Part shown: positions 32,361-40,589 of the stretch, piece by piece | How positions within the stretch are numbered: position 1 is the stretch's first letter | Layout of the letters: each line of letters begins with the position of its first letter | Notes under the pieces: generated by a model | What the model was told of the DNA's origin: nothing | Databases searched by the model: none | Seen by the model: only the letters and a program-made list of their open reading frames with translations | Origin: Byssovorax sp. | GTDB lineage: Bacteria; Myxococcota_A; Polyangia; Polyangiales; Polyangiaceae | Assembly (NCBI GenBank): GCA_025362495.1 | Contig: JANYGI010000168.1 | Coordinates: 1-48,111 of the forward strand | DNA: 48,111 nt | Direction of reading: 5' to 3' | Position numbers and translations under genes: made by a program

Positions 32361-34448
32361 ATGATCCCCTCGTCGACCGGCCGGCAAGACCTCGAGCCCG
32401 CGGCCGGCAACGACTCGCCGCGCTGGCGCATGGCCCTCGAGAGCGCCCACGAGCTCGCGCTCCGCGCCGGGCGCGCCCTCGAGAGCGCGCCGCCCTCCGG
32501 CGCGGATCTCCGCCCCGCCGCGCGGGCGCTGGAAGACGCGATCGCCTCGATTTACGCGGCGATCGACGCGCGCGACGACGGCCTCCTCGCGACGCGCGCG
32601 GCCTCCAGCGATCTCGATCTGACTGATCGCATGCTCGCGCCGTTCACGATCGTCGATCCCGCGCTGCCGCTCGTGCAGGGCTGGCTCGGCGAGGCGCGCG
32701 CCGCCCTCGCCGTCGCCGAAGAGCGCTTCTCGCGCGTCGCGCCCGAGGCGCCGCCCGAGCCCTCGCCGCTGCGCGCCTCGAAGGACGTGCCCACGCTCCA
32801 TCGCCTCGATCGCGAGGCGATCCCGCCCGTCTTGCGCGTCGCCGAGCCGCTGCGATCACCCGCCGACGAGCCGCCCGCGCTGCCCCCGCCCGCGTCGATC
32901 GCCGAGCTCCGCGTGACGATGGTCGAGGTGCATCGCCGCGCCGACGAGGCTCGCCGCGAGCGCCGCGCCCGCGCCGACGAGCGCGCCCGCGCCCAGGCCG
33001 AGAAGAAGGCCGCGGCGAGCGCCGCCGAGAACGAAGAGCCACCGCCGGGCTTCGCGCGCGGCCGCTTCGTCGCGCTGACGCCCGCGGCGCAGACCGCCGA
33101 GCGCACCCGCGAGTGCTTCGAAGAGGTGGCGATGATCGGCGTCCAGCGCGCGCCGCTCCTCGGCGATCCGTGGCGCGTCGCCCGCGTCCTCGAGGACCGC
33201 ATCCTCGCGGCCGTCGACGCCGTCGCCGCCATCGGCAGCCCCGCGCTCGACTACCTCGAGCCGCTGGTGCTCGACGCGCCCGCGAAGGATCCCGCGCGCG
33301 GCTTCGCGCTGACGATGATCCTCGGCTGCATCGACGGTCGCGACGCCCTCGGCGCGATCGAGCGCGTGCTCCATCACCTCGGCCCGAGCGATCCCGAGAC
33401 GGCGCGCCATGTCGGCGGCGCGCTCAAGCTCGTACCGCACCCGTCGCTCCCGCTGCTGCTGCGCGGCCTGCTCGCCTCGACCGATCCAGCCTGCCGCGCG
33501 CTCGCCGTCGACGTGCTCGCGTACCGCGGCCTCGCGACGGACGCCGAGCTCGCCGCGGCCGCGAACGATCCCTCCCCGCTCGTCGCCGCCGCCGCGCTGC
33601 CCGCGCTCGCGCTCGCGCTGCCCGAGGGCGCGGGCACCGCGATCGAGCCCGCGCGCGAGCACGACGATCCCGCGCTGCGCGAGGCCGCGTGGCTGGCGAT
33701 GCTCTACGGCAACCACCCGTACGCCACCGAGGTGCTCACGGCGGAGCTCGCCGGCCCGCGCGCCCACCGCGCCGCGCTCCCACTGGCGATCGCCGGCAAC
33801 GAGCGCGACGCCGCGCACCTCATCGACATGCTCCGCGCGAGCCCGACGCCCTCGCTCGTCACCGCCGTGGGCTGGGCCGGCTCACCCGACGCCGTCCCGC
33901 TCTTGATCGATCTGCTCGGCCACGACGATCCGGTGATCCAGCTCGGCGCCGCGTACGCGCTCGATCGTCTCACCGGCGCGCGCCTCTACGACACCGTCGA
34001 GCTGCCGCCCGAGGCCCTCGACATCCCGGACGTGGAGGAGCCCGACGTCGGCGAGCCGCGCGGGCCGGCGCTGTCACGACTGGTGAGCGATCCCCGCGAC
34101 AGGCCATCCGAGGGCTCCGCCGACACCGCCACTCAGCCGACGATCAAGGCCGATCGCTGGAGGGCGTACTGGCTCGACAGAGGGCCTTCCTACCGCTTGA
34201 CGGCAAAGTACCGTCGCGGCTCGCCCTACACCCCGACAGTGTCACTCTGGGAGCTCGACGCCTGGCCCGTGACGCCGGTGGAGCGGCGCTGGCTGCAACG
34301 AGAGCTGGTGGTGCGAACAGGCCACCACGTGCGCTTCGATCCGCACGACTTCGTGGCTGTCCAGGAGCTGGCTTTGCAGGCGTGGGCGCCGATCGTGCAA
34401 CGGATGAGCGGCAGCGCCGGGAGCTTCACGCGGCCGATGCGGCGGTGA
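32361..34448 (+). CDS. HEAT-repeat protein, TIGR02270-like
   Basis: 695 residues. The N-terminal 220 residues are helical and Ala/Arg/Glu-rich, with a charged run (RRERRARADERARAQAEKKA). From about 260 to 560 there are helical HEAT-like repeats (VAAIGSPALDYLEPLVLD, LPLLLRGLLASTDPACRALA, VPLLIDLLGHDDPVIQLGAA). The last 100 residues (YRLTAKYRRGSPYTP, ELDAWPVTPVERRWLQREL, DFVAVQELALQAW) look like the conserved C-terminus of TIGR02270-type proteins, which are often found near type VI secretion genes. No secretion genes are present in this window, so the role is open. The N-terminal extension is longer than I expect for the family. Confidence 0.78.
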   Translation: MIPSSTGRQDLEPAAGNDSPRWRMALESAHELALRAGRALESAPPSGADLRPAARALEDAIASIYAAIDARDDGLLATRAASSDLDLTDRMLAPFTIVDPALPLVQGWLGEARAALAVAEERFSRVAPEAPPEPSPLRASKDVPTLHRLDREAIPPVLRVAEPLRSPADEPPALPPPASIAELRVTMVEVHRRADEARRERRARADERARAQAEKKAAASAAENEEPPPGFARGRFVALTPAAQTAERTRECFEEVAMIGVQRAPLLGDPWRVARVLEDRILAAVDAVAAIGSPALDYLEPLVLDAPAKDPARGFALTMILGCIDGRDALGAIERVLHHLGPSDPETARHVGGALKLVPHPSLPLLLRGLLASTDPACRALAVDVLAYRGLATDAELAAAANDPSPLVAAAALPALALALPEGAGTAIEPAREHDDPALREAAWLAMLYGNHPYATEVLTAELAGPRAHRAALPLAIAGNERDAAHLIDMLRASPTPSLVTAVGWAGSPDAVPLLIDLLGHDDPVIQLGAAYALDRLTGARLYDTVELPPEALDIPDVEEPDVGEPRGPALSRLVSDPRDRPSEGSADTATQPTIKADRWRAYWLDRGPSYRLTAKYRRGSPYTPTVSLWELDAWPVTPVERRWLQRELVVRTGHHVRFDPHDFVAVQELALQAWAPIVQRMSGSAGSFTRPMRR

Positions 34449-34480
34449 AGCGCGGCGCTCGCCAACCGACGTTCACGGCG

Positions 34481-35356
34481 TCACGGAGCGGCGGTGGGCC
34501 TGGCGCTCGGGGCAGCGGCGATGGCGGCGGCGTGCGCCTTCGTCATCACGTCGATCACCACGATGGCTCCGGGACCAACGGCCTTCACGTGCACCGTGCC
34601 ATCAGCGCAGGTGACCAGGCTGTCGCCGACGCGGACATCGACCTTGCCGCAGCCGGGGAGTCCCTTGACGATGGCCTCGATCTTCGGCTCCTTCGGGGGC
34701 ACGAGCTCGGTGCCGACGCGCAGGCCCTCGGAGAACACCGAGAGAGTGGTCTCGATCGCCCCGACTCGATCACCGTCCATCGTCACCCGGTACGAGCCCA
34801 CCTCCAGGAGGGGACCGTCCTTGATCGGAAAGCCCAGCTTGTCGAGCTCGGCGCGCGTCATCCCGAGGTGCACCTGCCCGATGCCCACCCCGGGCTCCAC
34901 GGTGGGAATGGCCAGGCCCGGCGACGTGGAGCCAGCGCCCGAGCAGATCGGAGCGAGCCTGGCCTCGACCGCGGTCCGCATGGCCGCGAGCTTGGATTTG
35001 TCGCCGATGAAGATGTCCTCGACCTGGCCGCAGGACTTGTAATGGCCCGTGGTGCGGTCAGCCTTCCTGTCCTCGGGGACGGCCACGAGCTCGGTGCCTT
35101 TGCGCCAGAATATCTGATCGTTGCTCTTGCCATCCTGGAGGGGAGTCGACGTCTTCAGGACGCCGCCGGCCGGGATCTCGATGAGGTACATCGCGCCTTC
35201 GGTGGGGAGCGCGGGAGACGAGAGGTTCCCCCAGACGATCGTCGCGCCGCCCTCGAAGCCCTCGGGGAGCACTATCTTGTCGGGCTTGCGCTCGCCCGCG
35301 CAGCCGACGGCGAGAGGCAACACCAGCAGCAGCGCGGACCAGGCTCGGGGGCTCAT
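34481..35356 (-). CDS. Lipoprotein, hypothetical
   Basis: 291 residues from ATG 35356 (MSPRAWSALLLVLP) with lipobox AVGC (Cys18). An in-frame extension to 35500 overlaps the neighbouring lipoprotein gene and hides the signal peptide, so it is rejected. The mature protein has two Cys-paired regions and a recognisable GIGQVHLGMTRAELDKLG segment, a GMTxxEL motif shared by several small envelope protein families. No catalytic site is evident. It lies 59 bases after the small lipoprotein gene at 35416-35754 and is convergent with the HEAT-repeat gene. Confidence 0.78.
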   Translation of the reverse strand: MSPRAWSALLLVLPLAVGCAGERKPDKIVLPEGFEGGATIVWGNLSSPALPTEGAMYLIEIPAGGVLKTSTPLQDGKSNDQIFWRKGTELVAVPEDRKADRTTGHYKSCGQVEDIFIGDKSKLAAMRTAVEARLAPICSGAGSTSPGLAIPTVEPGVGIGQVHLGMTRAELDKLGFPIKDGPLLEVGSYRVTMDGDRVGAIETTLSVFSEGLRVGTELVPPKEPKIEAIVKGLPGCGKVDVRVGDSLVTCADGTVHVKAVGPGAIVVIDVMTKAHAAAIAAAPSARPTAAP

Positions 35357-35415
35357 CGGCCGGAGCCTACAGCAAGTCGTCGAGCCTTCAAAGCCTGGTG
35401 ATCGCGACGCGAGGC

Positions 35416-35754
35416 CTACTGGCACGTACCCTTGCTGCCGAGCGGCGACGCGCCGGGGTGGACGCACTGCCCGCTGGTACACTGGTCCTGGCCCAGGCAC
35501 GCGGCGCCGGTGGCGCCCTTCCGCCGACAGAGTCCGACCACATGCGTCTTGTCACCGGTGAGCCCGTAGCTGTGGTTACGCAGATAGCCATTCGTGGGGC
35601 TGGGGTCCCCGGGATCGCAGTACGAAGCGGGGCTGCAGGCCGCGCTGGCAATCGCGTAATTGCAGTCCTTGCCGTCAGCCTGATCAGGCGCGATCGCCGA
35701 GCCGCACCCGGTCAGAAGAGCAAGCGCGGAGAGCATCGTGACGGAGTATTTCAT
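35416..35754 (-). CDS. Small Cys-rich lipoprotein
   Basis: 112 residues from MKYSVTMLSAL with lipobox LLTGC (Cys about 17). The mature part has a Cys-rich module (CNYAIASAACSPASYC, then CRRKGATGAACLGQDQC and SGQCVHPG) that resembles the short EGF/Dickkopf-like Cys motifs found in myxobacterial surface proteins. No enzymatic feature is present. It probably heads a two-gene unit with the next lipoprotein. Confidence 0.78.
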   Translation of the reverse strand: MKYSVTMLSALALLTGCGSAIAPDQADGKDCNYAIASAACSPASYCDPGDPSPTNGYLRNHSYGLTGDKTHVVGLCRRKGATGAACLGQDQCTSGQCVHPGASPLGSKGTCQ

Positions 35755-36541
35755 GTGCCGGCCCATACCGGCGCCGCCCGCGCGTGGCAAGCATCCGGCC
35801 GCGCACGCCTCGCGGCGGGCTCGCTGCAGATGCAGAGTCGCGCCCCGAGCTCAGCCGGCGACCCGCTCGATCGGGCGATCGCCGTCGTTCGCGGCGCGTT
35901 CGCCGACGATCCGGGCCGACGCGACGTTCTCACGCTCGCTCGCACGCGCCGCGTTGCCGAGCGCGCCGACCTGGATCCGAGCGGGATAATCCACCGCGGC
36001 CAGGACCACACCGAACAGGGCTGTCAACGTCATGTCAATCACTCTCGTTGAAGGTGCTTCTTCGCGCGCTCGCGCGCCGTCGCATCCGACGAAGTCAGGT
36101 GTTAGCACCGGACATGCCACGCCGCGTCGCCGCGGAGAAGCCCGCGCCGCAAAGCAGAGATGACGCGCTATCTGCGCCCCGTGGCCGCAAGACGAGCGCT
36201 TTTTCTGGGTCCCGGACCTCGGCACGACCGACACGGGCGCGCACGAACGCCACAACCAATCCCACCCACCTGCCGCTCCCATCGACGAGGCCCCGAACTA
36301 GCCGCGCTCCGGGCGCGTCGGCGCTCAGGCCGCGGTGGCTCCCGAGAGGTCGTGGACGTCGAAGCGATGCAGCACCTCGCCCTCGCCGTCGAACATCACC
36401 ACCTCGTCTCGAGTCCCGGGTACGGCGTCGCCGGGCCGCGCTCGAACGCGACCGCGAGGCTTTTTCGGGGTGCGGCTCGCCTGGCCCCGACGCCGAAGCG
36501 AACGATCCGGCGGCCACCTTCGAATGGAGTAAGGTCCGGCC
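35755..36541. other. Intergenic region, 787 bases, no confident gene
   Basis: I find no convincing gene. Two weak candidates exist on the minus strand: a 60-residue reading at 35851-36033 beginning MTLTALFGVVLAAVDYPARI, and a segment near 36325-36440 encoding DEVVMFDGEGEVLHRFDVHD before a stop, which reads like the C-terminus of a decayed protein. The end of the region should hold the promoter for the kinase at 36542. Confidence 0.5.
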
Positions 36542-37675
36542 ATGGATCCCGAGGAGAAGAAGCCGCAGCCGGAGCGTGACCAGACCGACGAGAGCCTGCG
36601 GACCGAGCGAAGCAACGCCGACGATGTGATGGCGGAGCGGCGCACCGGGCTCGAAGAGAACGCCGACGAGCTCGTCGAGCGCGCGCGCGAGCACGCCGAC
36701 GCCGTGCTCGATACGGCCCGTTACAAGGCCGATGAGAAGCTGAGTGGGCTGCGGCTCGGCGCCCGCGAGCGCGAGGTCGTCATCCGGGAGCGAGCGCACG
36801 AAGACCGGATCCTCGTGGCCGAGCGCGCGGCCGCGGACGACGCCCTCCGCCGCGAGCGCGAGGAGCAGGCCCGGACCCTGGCGGCCCTGCTGCCGTTCGA
36901 GCGAGAGAAGACCGATCGCTTCCTGCTGACGGAGCGCGCTCGCTCCGACGACGCGCTGGCGCACCGCGACGACTTCCTCGGTATGGTCAGCCACGATCTC
37001 CGCAACCTCATGAGCGGCATCGCCCTCAACGCGACGCTGCTCTCGGAGGATGCCTCCGAGTCCGACGAAGGCCGACGAACCGTGACAGGGATGCGGCGCA
37101 TCCAGAGCTACGTCGCCCGCATGAACCGGCTCATCGGCGATCTGGTCGACGTGGCCAGCATCGACGCTGGCAAGCTGGCTGTCCTGCCCGACCGCGGCGG
37201 CGCCGCCGCGCTGCTCGCCGAGGCCGTGGACATCTTCGCGCTCGCCGCGAAAGAGAAGGGTATCGCCCTCGAATCAGCGCCCGCTGCGCCTCCGATGATG
37301 GCCGATTTCGATCACGACCGGATGCTGCAAGTGCTCGCCAACCTCATCGCCAACGCGCTCAAGTTCACCCCGCGGGGAGGCACGATCGTCGTCCGCGGGG
37401 AGGCCAACGACGAGGAGCTCCACTTCTCGGTGAGCGACACCGGCACAGGCATCCCCGGCGCCATGCTGGAGGCGGTGTTCGAGCGCTTCTGGCAGGTGGG
37501 CAAGAACGACAGGCGGGGCCTCGGCCTCGGACTCTATATCTCGAAATGCCTCGTCGACGCCCACGGCGGGCGGATCTGGGCCGAGAGCGAGGTTGGCAAA
37601 GGAAGCACCTTTCACGTCACGATCCCGGCGTCCGCGCCGCACACCATCCGGACCATGCCTGTATCGTCCCGGTGA
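36542..37675 (+). CDS. Coiled-coil sensor histidine kinase (soluble)
   Basis: 377 residues. The first 140 are a long charged helix with a repeated TDExL/ERxxAD theme (DESLRTERSNADDVMAERR, FLLTERARSDDALAHRD), predicted to be a coiled coil rather than a classical sensor. The HisKA H-box is FLGMVSHDLRNLMSGI with His151. The ATPase domain has N-box Asn267/Asn271 (LANLIANALKFTPRGG), G1 SDTGTGIP, F-box FERFWQ and G2 RGLGLGLYI. This N-terminus recurs in myxobacterial kinases, and the input may be a binding partner. AAGG precedes the ATG. The permease follows 37 bases later. Confidence 0.92.
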   Translation: MDPEEKKPQPERDQTDESLRTERSNADDVMAERRTGLEENADELVERAREHADAVLDTARYKADEKLSGLRLGAREREVVIRERAHEDRILVAERAAADDALRREREEQARTLAALLPFEREKTDRFLLTERARSDDALAHRDDFLGMVSHDLRNLMSGIALNATLLSEDASESDEGRRTVTGMRRIQSYVARMNRLIGDLVDVASIDAGKLAVLPDRGGAAALLAEAVDIFALAAKEKGIALESAPAAPPMMADFDHDRMLQVLANLIANALKFTPRGGTIVVRGEANDEELHFSVSDTGTGIPGAMLEAVFERFWQVGKNDRRGLGLGLYISKCLVDAHGGRIWAESEVGKGSTFHVTIPASAPHTIRTMPVSSR

Positions 37676-37712
37676 GGCCCCGCCTCGCGCGCGCGCAAAC
37701 GAGCCTGGCCCC

Positions 37713-38954
37713 ATGCTCCCTCGCTCCCTCGTCATCGCCCTCATCCTCTGCGCCGAGGCCGCCCGCGCGCTCCTCCGCAACAAGGTCCGCACGGCGCTGA
37801 CGGCCCTGAGCATCACCATCGGCATCGCGGCGGTGGTGTGGGTCGTGGCGCTCGGCAAGGCCGGCGCCCAGCGCGCGGAAGACCAGCTCCAGGCCCTCGG
37901 CGACAACCTGGTCTGGATCGAGGCCGGCTCGCGCAACGTGGCCGGCGTCCGCACCGGTAGCCACGGGATGACGACGTTGACGGCCGAGGACGGGCAGGCG
38001 ATCCTCGACGAGATCCCCCGGGTCAAGAGCCTCTCTCCCCAGGTCGACGGCACGGTGCTCGTCATCGCCGGGAGCCGCAACTGGACCACGCGCTATCGTG
38101 GCGTGTCGCCGGCCTACCTGGAGATCCGCCGCTTCCCCGTGGCCACGGGGAGCGCCTTCACCAGCAGCGATGTCGAGGCCGCAGCCACGGTGTGCCTCCT
38201 CGGCCAGACGGTGCGCGAGCAGCTCTTCGGCGCGGCCGATCCCGTGGGGCAAGACGTGCGGATTGGACTTCAGCTCTTCCAGGTGGTCGGCGTCCTCGCG
38301 CCAAAGGGCCAGTCGGCATCGGGCCAGGATCAGGACGATACCATCCTGCTCCCGTTCACCACGGTGCAGAAGCGGCTCACCCCCAGGGGCATCACCTGGC
38401 TCGACGACATCATGTGCTCGGCGACGTCGCCCGGGGCCGTCAACGCCGCCGCGGACGACATCAGCGATCTCCTGCGGCAACGCCACCACCTCGAGGGGAC
38501 AGGCAACGACGACTTCAACATCCGCCGCCCGGAAGAGCTGCTCAAGGCCCAGCTCGAGCAGAGCCGCACCTTCGCTCTCCTGCTCATCAGCATCGCCTCC
38601 GTGGCGCTCGTGGTCGGCGGGATTGGCATCATGAACGTGATGCTCGCGTCCGTCGCGGAGCGCACCCGCGAGATCGGTTTACGCCTCGCCATCGGCGCTT
38701 CGGAGTGGGCCGTCCAGCTCCAGTTCCTGGCCGAATCCGTCATCCTCAGCCTCTTTGGCGGCGCCCTCGGCGTGGCCGTCAGCGTGGCTGGCTCCTCGGC
38801 GCTGGGGCAGATGCTCGGCTGGCCGGTATCCATCCCTCTCCAGGCCATCGCCCTCGCCCTCGGCTTCTCGATCGGCGTCGGCGTGTTCTTCGGGTACTAC
38901 CCGGCACGCAAAGCCTCCAGGCTCGATCCGATAGCCGCCCTCCGGAGCGAGTGA
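37713..38954 (+). CDS. ABC transporter permease, MacB/FtsX-type
   Basis: 413 residues from ATG 37713; an in-frame extension to 37593 lies inside the kinase gene. It has the standard layout of the family: membrane segment 1 at about 28-48 (ALSITIGIAAVVWVVALGKA), a large periplasmic MacB-like domain (about 50-280), and three C-terminal segments at about 287-311, 338-362 and 375-396. The FtsX signature VAERTREIGLRLAIGAS and the end YYPARKASRLDPIAALR are clear. It would move or extract substrates at the inner membrane with an ATPase partner. No ATPase or membrane fusion protein is adjacent. It is probably cotranscribed with the upstream kinase. Confidence 0.92.
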   Translation: MLPRSLVIALILCAEAARALLRNKVRTALTALSITIGIAAVVWVVALGKAGAQRAEDQLQALGDNLVWIEAGSRNVAGVRTGSHGMTTLTAEDGQAILDEIPRVKSLSPQVDGTVLVIAGSRNWTTRYRGVSPAYLEIRRFPVATGSAFTSSDVEAAATVCLLGQTVREQLFGAADPVGQDVRIGLQLFQVVGVLAPKGQSASGQDQDDTILLPFTTVQKRLTPRGITWLDDIMCSATSPGAVNAAADDISDLLRQRHHLEGTGNDDFNIRRPEELLKAQLEQSRTFALLLISIASVALVVGGIGIMNVMLASVAERTREIGLRLAIGASEWAVQLQFLAESVILSLFGGALGVAVSVAGSSALGQMLGWPVSIPLQAIALALGFSIGVGVFFGYYPARKASRLDPIAALRSE

Positions 38955-39404
38955 TCGCTCGCGGCGCAGGCAGGCAGGCAGGCAGGCAGGGAGAGAGAGA
39001 GAGAAGGTCGGCGGCGCAGGCAGGGCGGCGCTGCTGGCTCGCGTTTCACGATTTCCATCTCGAACGCGCGAGCACCGGCGAGCTGCACGAGCGGCGCGAA
39101 GCCGCCGATGCGCGCAAGCCCGCGGCAGCGCCGGACGCGCCCGCGGCTCCTGCTGCGGTGGACGCACCCGAGCCCGCAGCCCGGGGCCGAGCGGAGCGCC
39201 GGTGAGCAGCACGAGTATCCCGAGTCCGTGTCGAACATGCATCACAGCGACCGCCTGTCCTCGACAGCGCGAGAGGCGGGCCGGACAGAACGATCGGGCG
39301 AATCGAACCGCCGTGAGTGCGTGACTCTGGAGAGCGCGAAGAGCGCGGAGCCTATCGGAGAGGCGGGCGAGACTGCCTGAGCCCGTTCGGTCATCGGAGT
39401 GGCC
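38955..39404. other. Intergenic region, 450 bases, with a microsatellite
   Basis: No supported gene. It contains the (CAGG)6(GA)7 tract, then Ala/Arg-biased GC-rich sequence. A minus-strand segment near 39040-39110 reads ARIGGFAPLVQLAGARAF and could be a gene remnant, but no intact reading frame supports it. The end should carry the promoter for the small lipoprotein at 39405. Confidence 0.4.
38967..39004 (+). repeat. Simple sequence repeat (CAGG)6 then (GA)7
   Basis: Six perfect tetranucleotide units (38967-38990) directly followed by seven GA dinucleotides (38991-39004). It lies 12 bases after the permease stop codon and outside any gene. Confidence 0.9.
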
Positions 39405-39590
39405 ATGATGATCAAGATTGGGCCCATCGTGGGCATCGCGCTCGTCTCCATCCTGCTCTCGGCGTGCTCGGCGGCGAGCTCGCGTTACGGCGGATCCCGC
39501 GCCGGAGGGTCGGGCGTCGGATCAGCGCAAGAAGCCGCTCACACCAGCCCTGGAGCGATGAAGCCGCGCGCCGACGGAGGAGAGCAGTAA
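39405..39590 (+). CDS. Very small lipoprotein
   Basis: 61 residues from ATG 39405, with CGGAG upstream at good spacing. The signal peptide is MMIKIGPIVGIALVSILLSAC with a clear lipobox (LSAC). The mature peptide is about 40 residues, rich in Gly, Ser and Ala (SSRYGGSRAGGSGVGSAQ), with no further Cys. It is of unknown function and too short for a fold to be inferred. A GTG at 39399 is an alternative start. Confidence 0.6.
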   Translation: MMIKIGPIVGIALVSILLSACSAASSRYGGSRAGGSGVGSAQEAAHTSPGAMKPRADGGEQ

Positions 39591-39804
39591 CCGGGCCATC
39601 GGCGCTCGGATCCTGACGTGCGACGCGGCGGACGCCGACCGGCCAGGGCAGCCGGCTCCAATCATGGTGCCATACCCCGACGCCGTCCGCCGTCACCGCT
39701 CTCGATCTTCCTTGGCCTCTTCCGTGCGCGTGCTGGATTGAGCACCAGCTCGAAGCATCGATTGCACGAATCGGTGGCTCTCTTGATGCCAGGCTCCGCT
39801 GCTG

Positions 39805-39900
39805 CCCTCACCCGCTCGGTCCCACTCTCCCGAAGGGCGAGAGGGAAAATCCTTGCACTTCCGAGCCCCTTGCCCTCCGGGAGAGGGGTTGGGGAGAGGG
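39805..39900. repeat. REP/MITE-like element with terminal inverted repeats
   Basis: The ends CCCTCACCC (39805-39813) and GGGAGAGGG (39892-39900) are inverted with one mismatch. Inside are small hairpins (CTCTCCCGAAGGGCGAGAG; CCCTCCGGGAGAGGGG). It has no coding capacity and resembles widespread GC-rich intergenic elements. Confidence 0.5.
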
Positions 39901-40032
39901 CTCCGATTCCCGCTCTCCTTCACGAAGCCTTGTACAGCTCCGCCGCCAGCGCGAAGAGCCTCGGAAGAAGAAAAGGCACCGCATTCCCCACCTACATGTC
40001 GTGTAAAAACGTCGGCGCCTCCGGCGTTCGAG

Positions 40033-40117
40033 CCTCCGACCAGCTCCGACCTGCCCCGAAGCCTCGCCGACCAGCCTCCGACCAGCTCCGACCTGCGCCC
40101 GAAGCCTCGCCGACCAG
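40033..40117 (+). repeat. Tandem direct repeat, two 42/43-base units
   Basis: Units 40033-40074 and 40075-40117 are identical except for one inserted G in the second unit. Each contains CCTCCGACCAGCTCCGACCT and GAAGCCTCGCCGACCAG. It lies downstream of the response regulator gene stop at 40142. Confidence 0.85.
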
Positions 40118-40141
40118 CCACCACGGCGTCCCCGCGCCGCC

Positions 40142-40528
40142 TCACGCCTTCGGATGGAAATGCCGCCGCTCCAGCAGCGCTCGATCCGCGATCTCCATGA
40201 TCGCCTCGATCGAGAACGGCTTGGCGAGCACGTACGGAGTCCCGATTTGCTGCCCGATCTCCTTGATCTCCGGTGAGCCGGAGATCAGCACGATCGGTAT
40301 CAGCTCCCGCCCGCAGTCCTCGTAGAGCATCCGATAGGCCAATCCCCGGGCATCCAGCACTGGCATCTCCGCGTCGGATATGACGAGATCGGGCAGGCCG
40401 AGGCGCATCAGCTCGAGCGCCTCCTGGCCATCATAGGCGAGGTTCGTGACATGCCCCTTGCTCGTCAGGAGCACTTCGAGCAGAGAGGCAATGTCGCCGT
40501 CGTCGTCGACGATGAGTACGTTGGCCAT
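40142..40528 (-). CDS. Single-domain response regulator
   Basis: 128 residues, a receiver domain alone. The acidic pocket is VLIVDDDGDI, the phospho-acceptor is Asp52 (LVISDAEMP), the switch Ser83 is in IVLISGSP, and Lys103 is in VLAKPF. There is no output domain. It is divergent from a membrane histidine kinase gene whose start is 61 bases away, so the two are a likely cognate pair sharing one promoter region. The output must be through protein interaction or a phosphorelay. Confidence 0.92.
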   Translation of the reverse strand: MANVLIVDDDGDIASLLEVLLTSKGHVTNLAYDGQEALELMRLGLPDLVISDAEMPVLDARGLAYRMLYEDCGRELIPIVLISGSPEIKEIGQQIGTPYVLAKPFSIEAIMEIADRALLERRHFHPKA

Positions 40529-40589
40529 CTACCTCCAGGAAAGCTGGGCGCAAACAACCCAGATCGCAAGACGAACAGAGGCACAGCGC

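Larger units (their letters stand above)
39591..40141. other. Intergenic region, 551 bases, with repeats
   Basis: No supported gene. It holds a REP-like element (39805-39900) and a tandem 42/43-base repeat (40033-40117). Short readings over it are Pro/Arg/Ser-rich and repetitive, without coding character. Confidence 0.55.

Noticed and set aside
35851-36033. A 60-residue minus-strand reading starting MTLTALFGVVL
   Set aside because: It has a GAGAG-like ribosome site, but no lipobox, weak hydrophobic segment and no family resemblance; not enough to call a gene.
38967-39004. Phase-variable coding repeat
   Set aside because: The tract lies after the permease stop codon and no supported gene reads through it.
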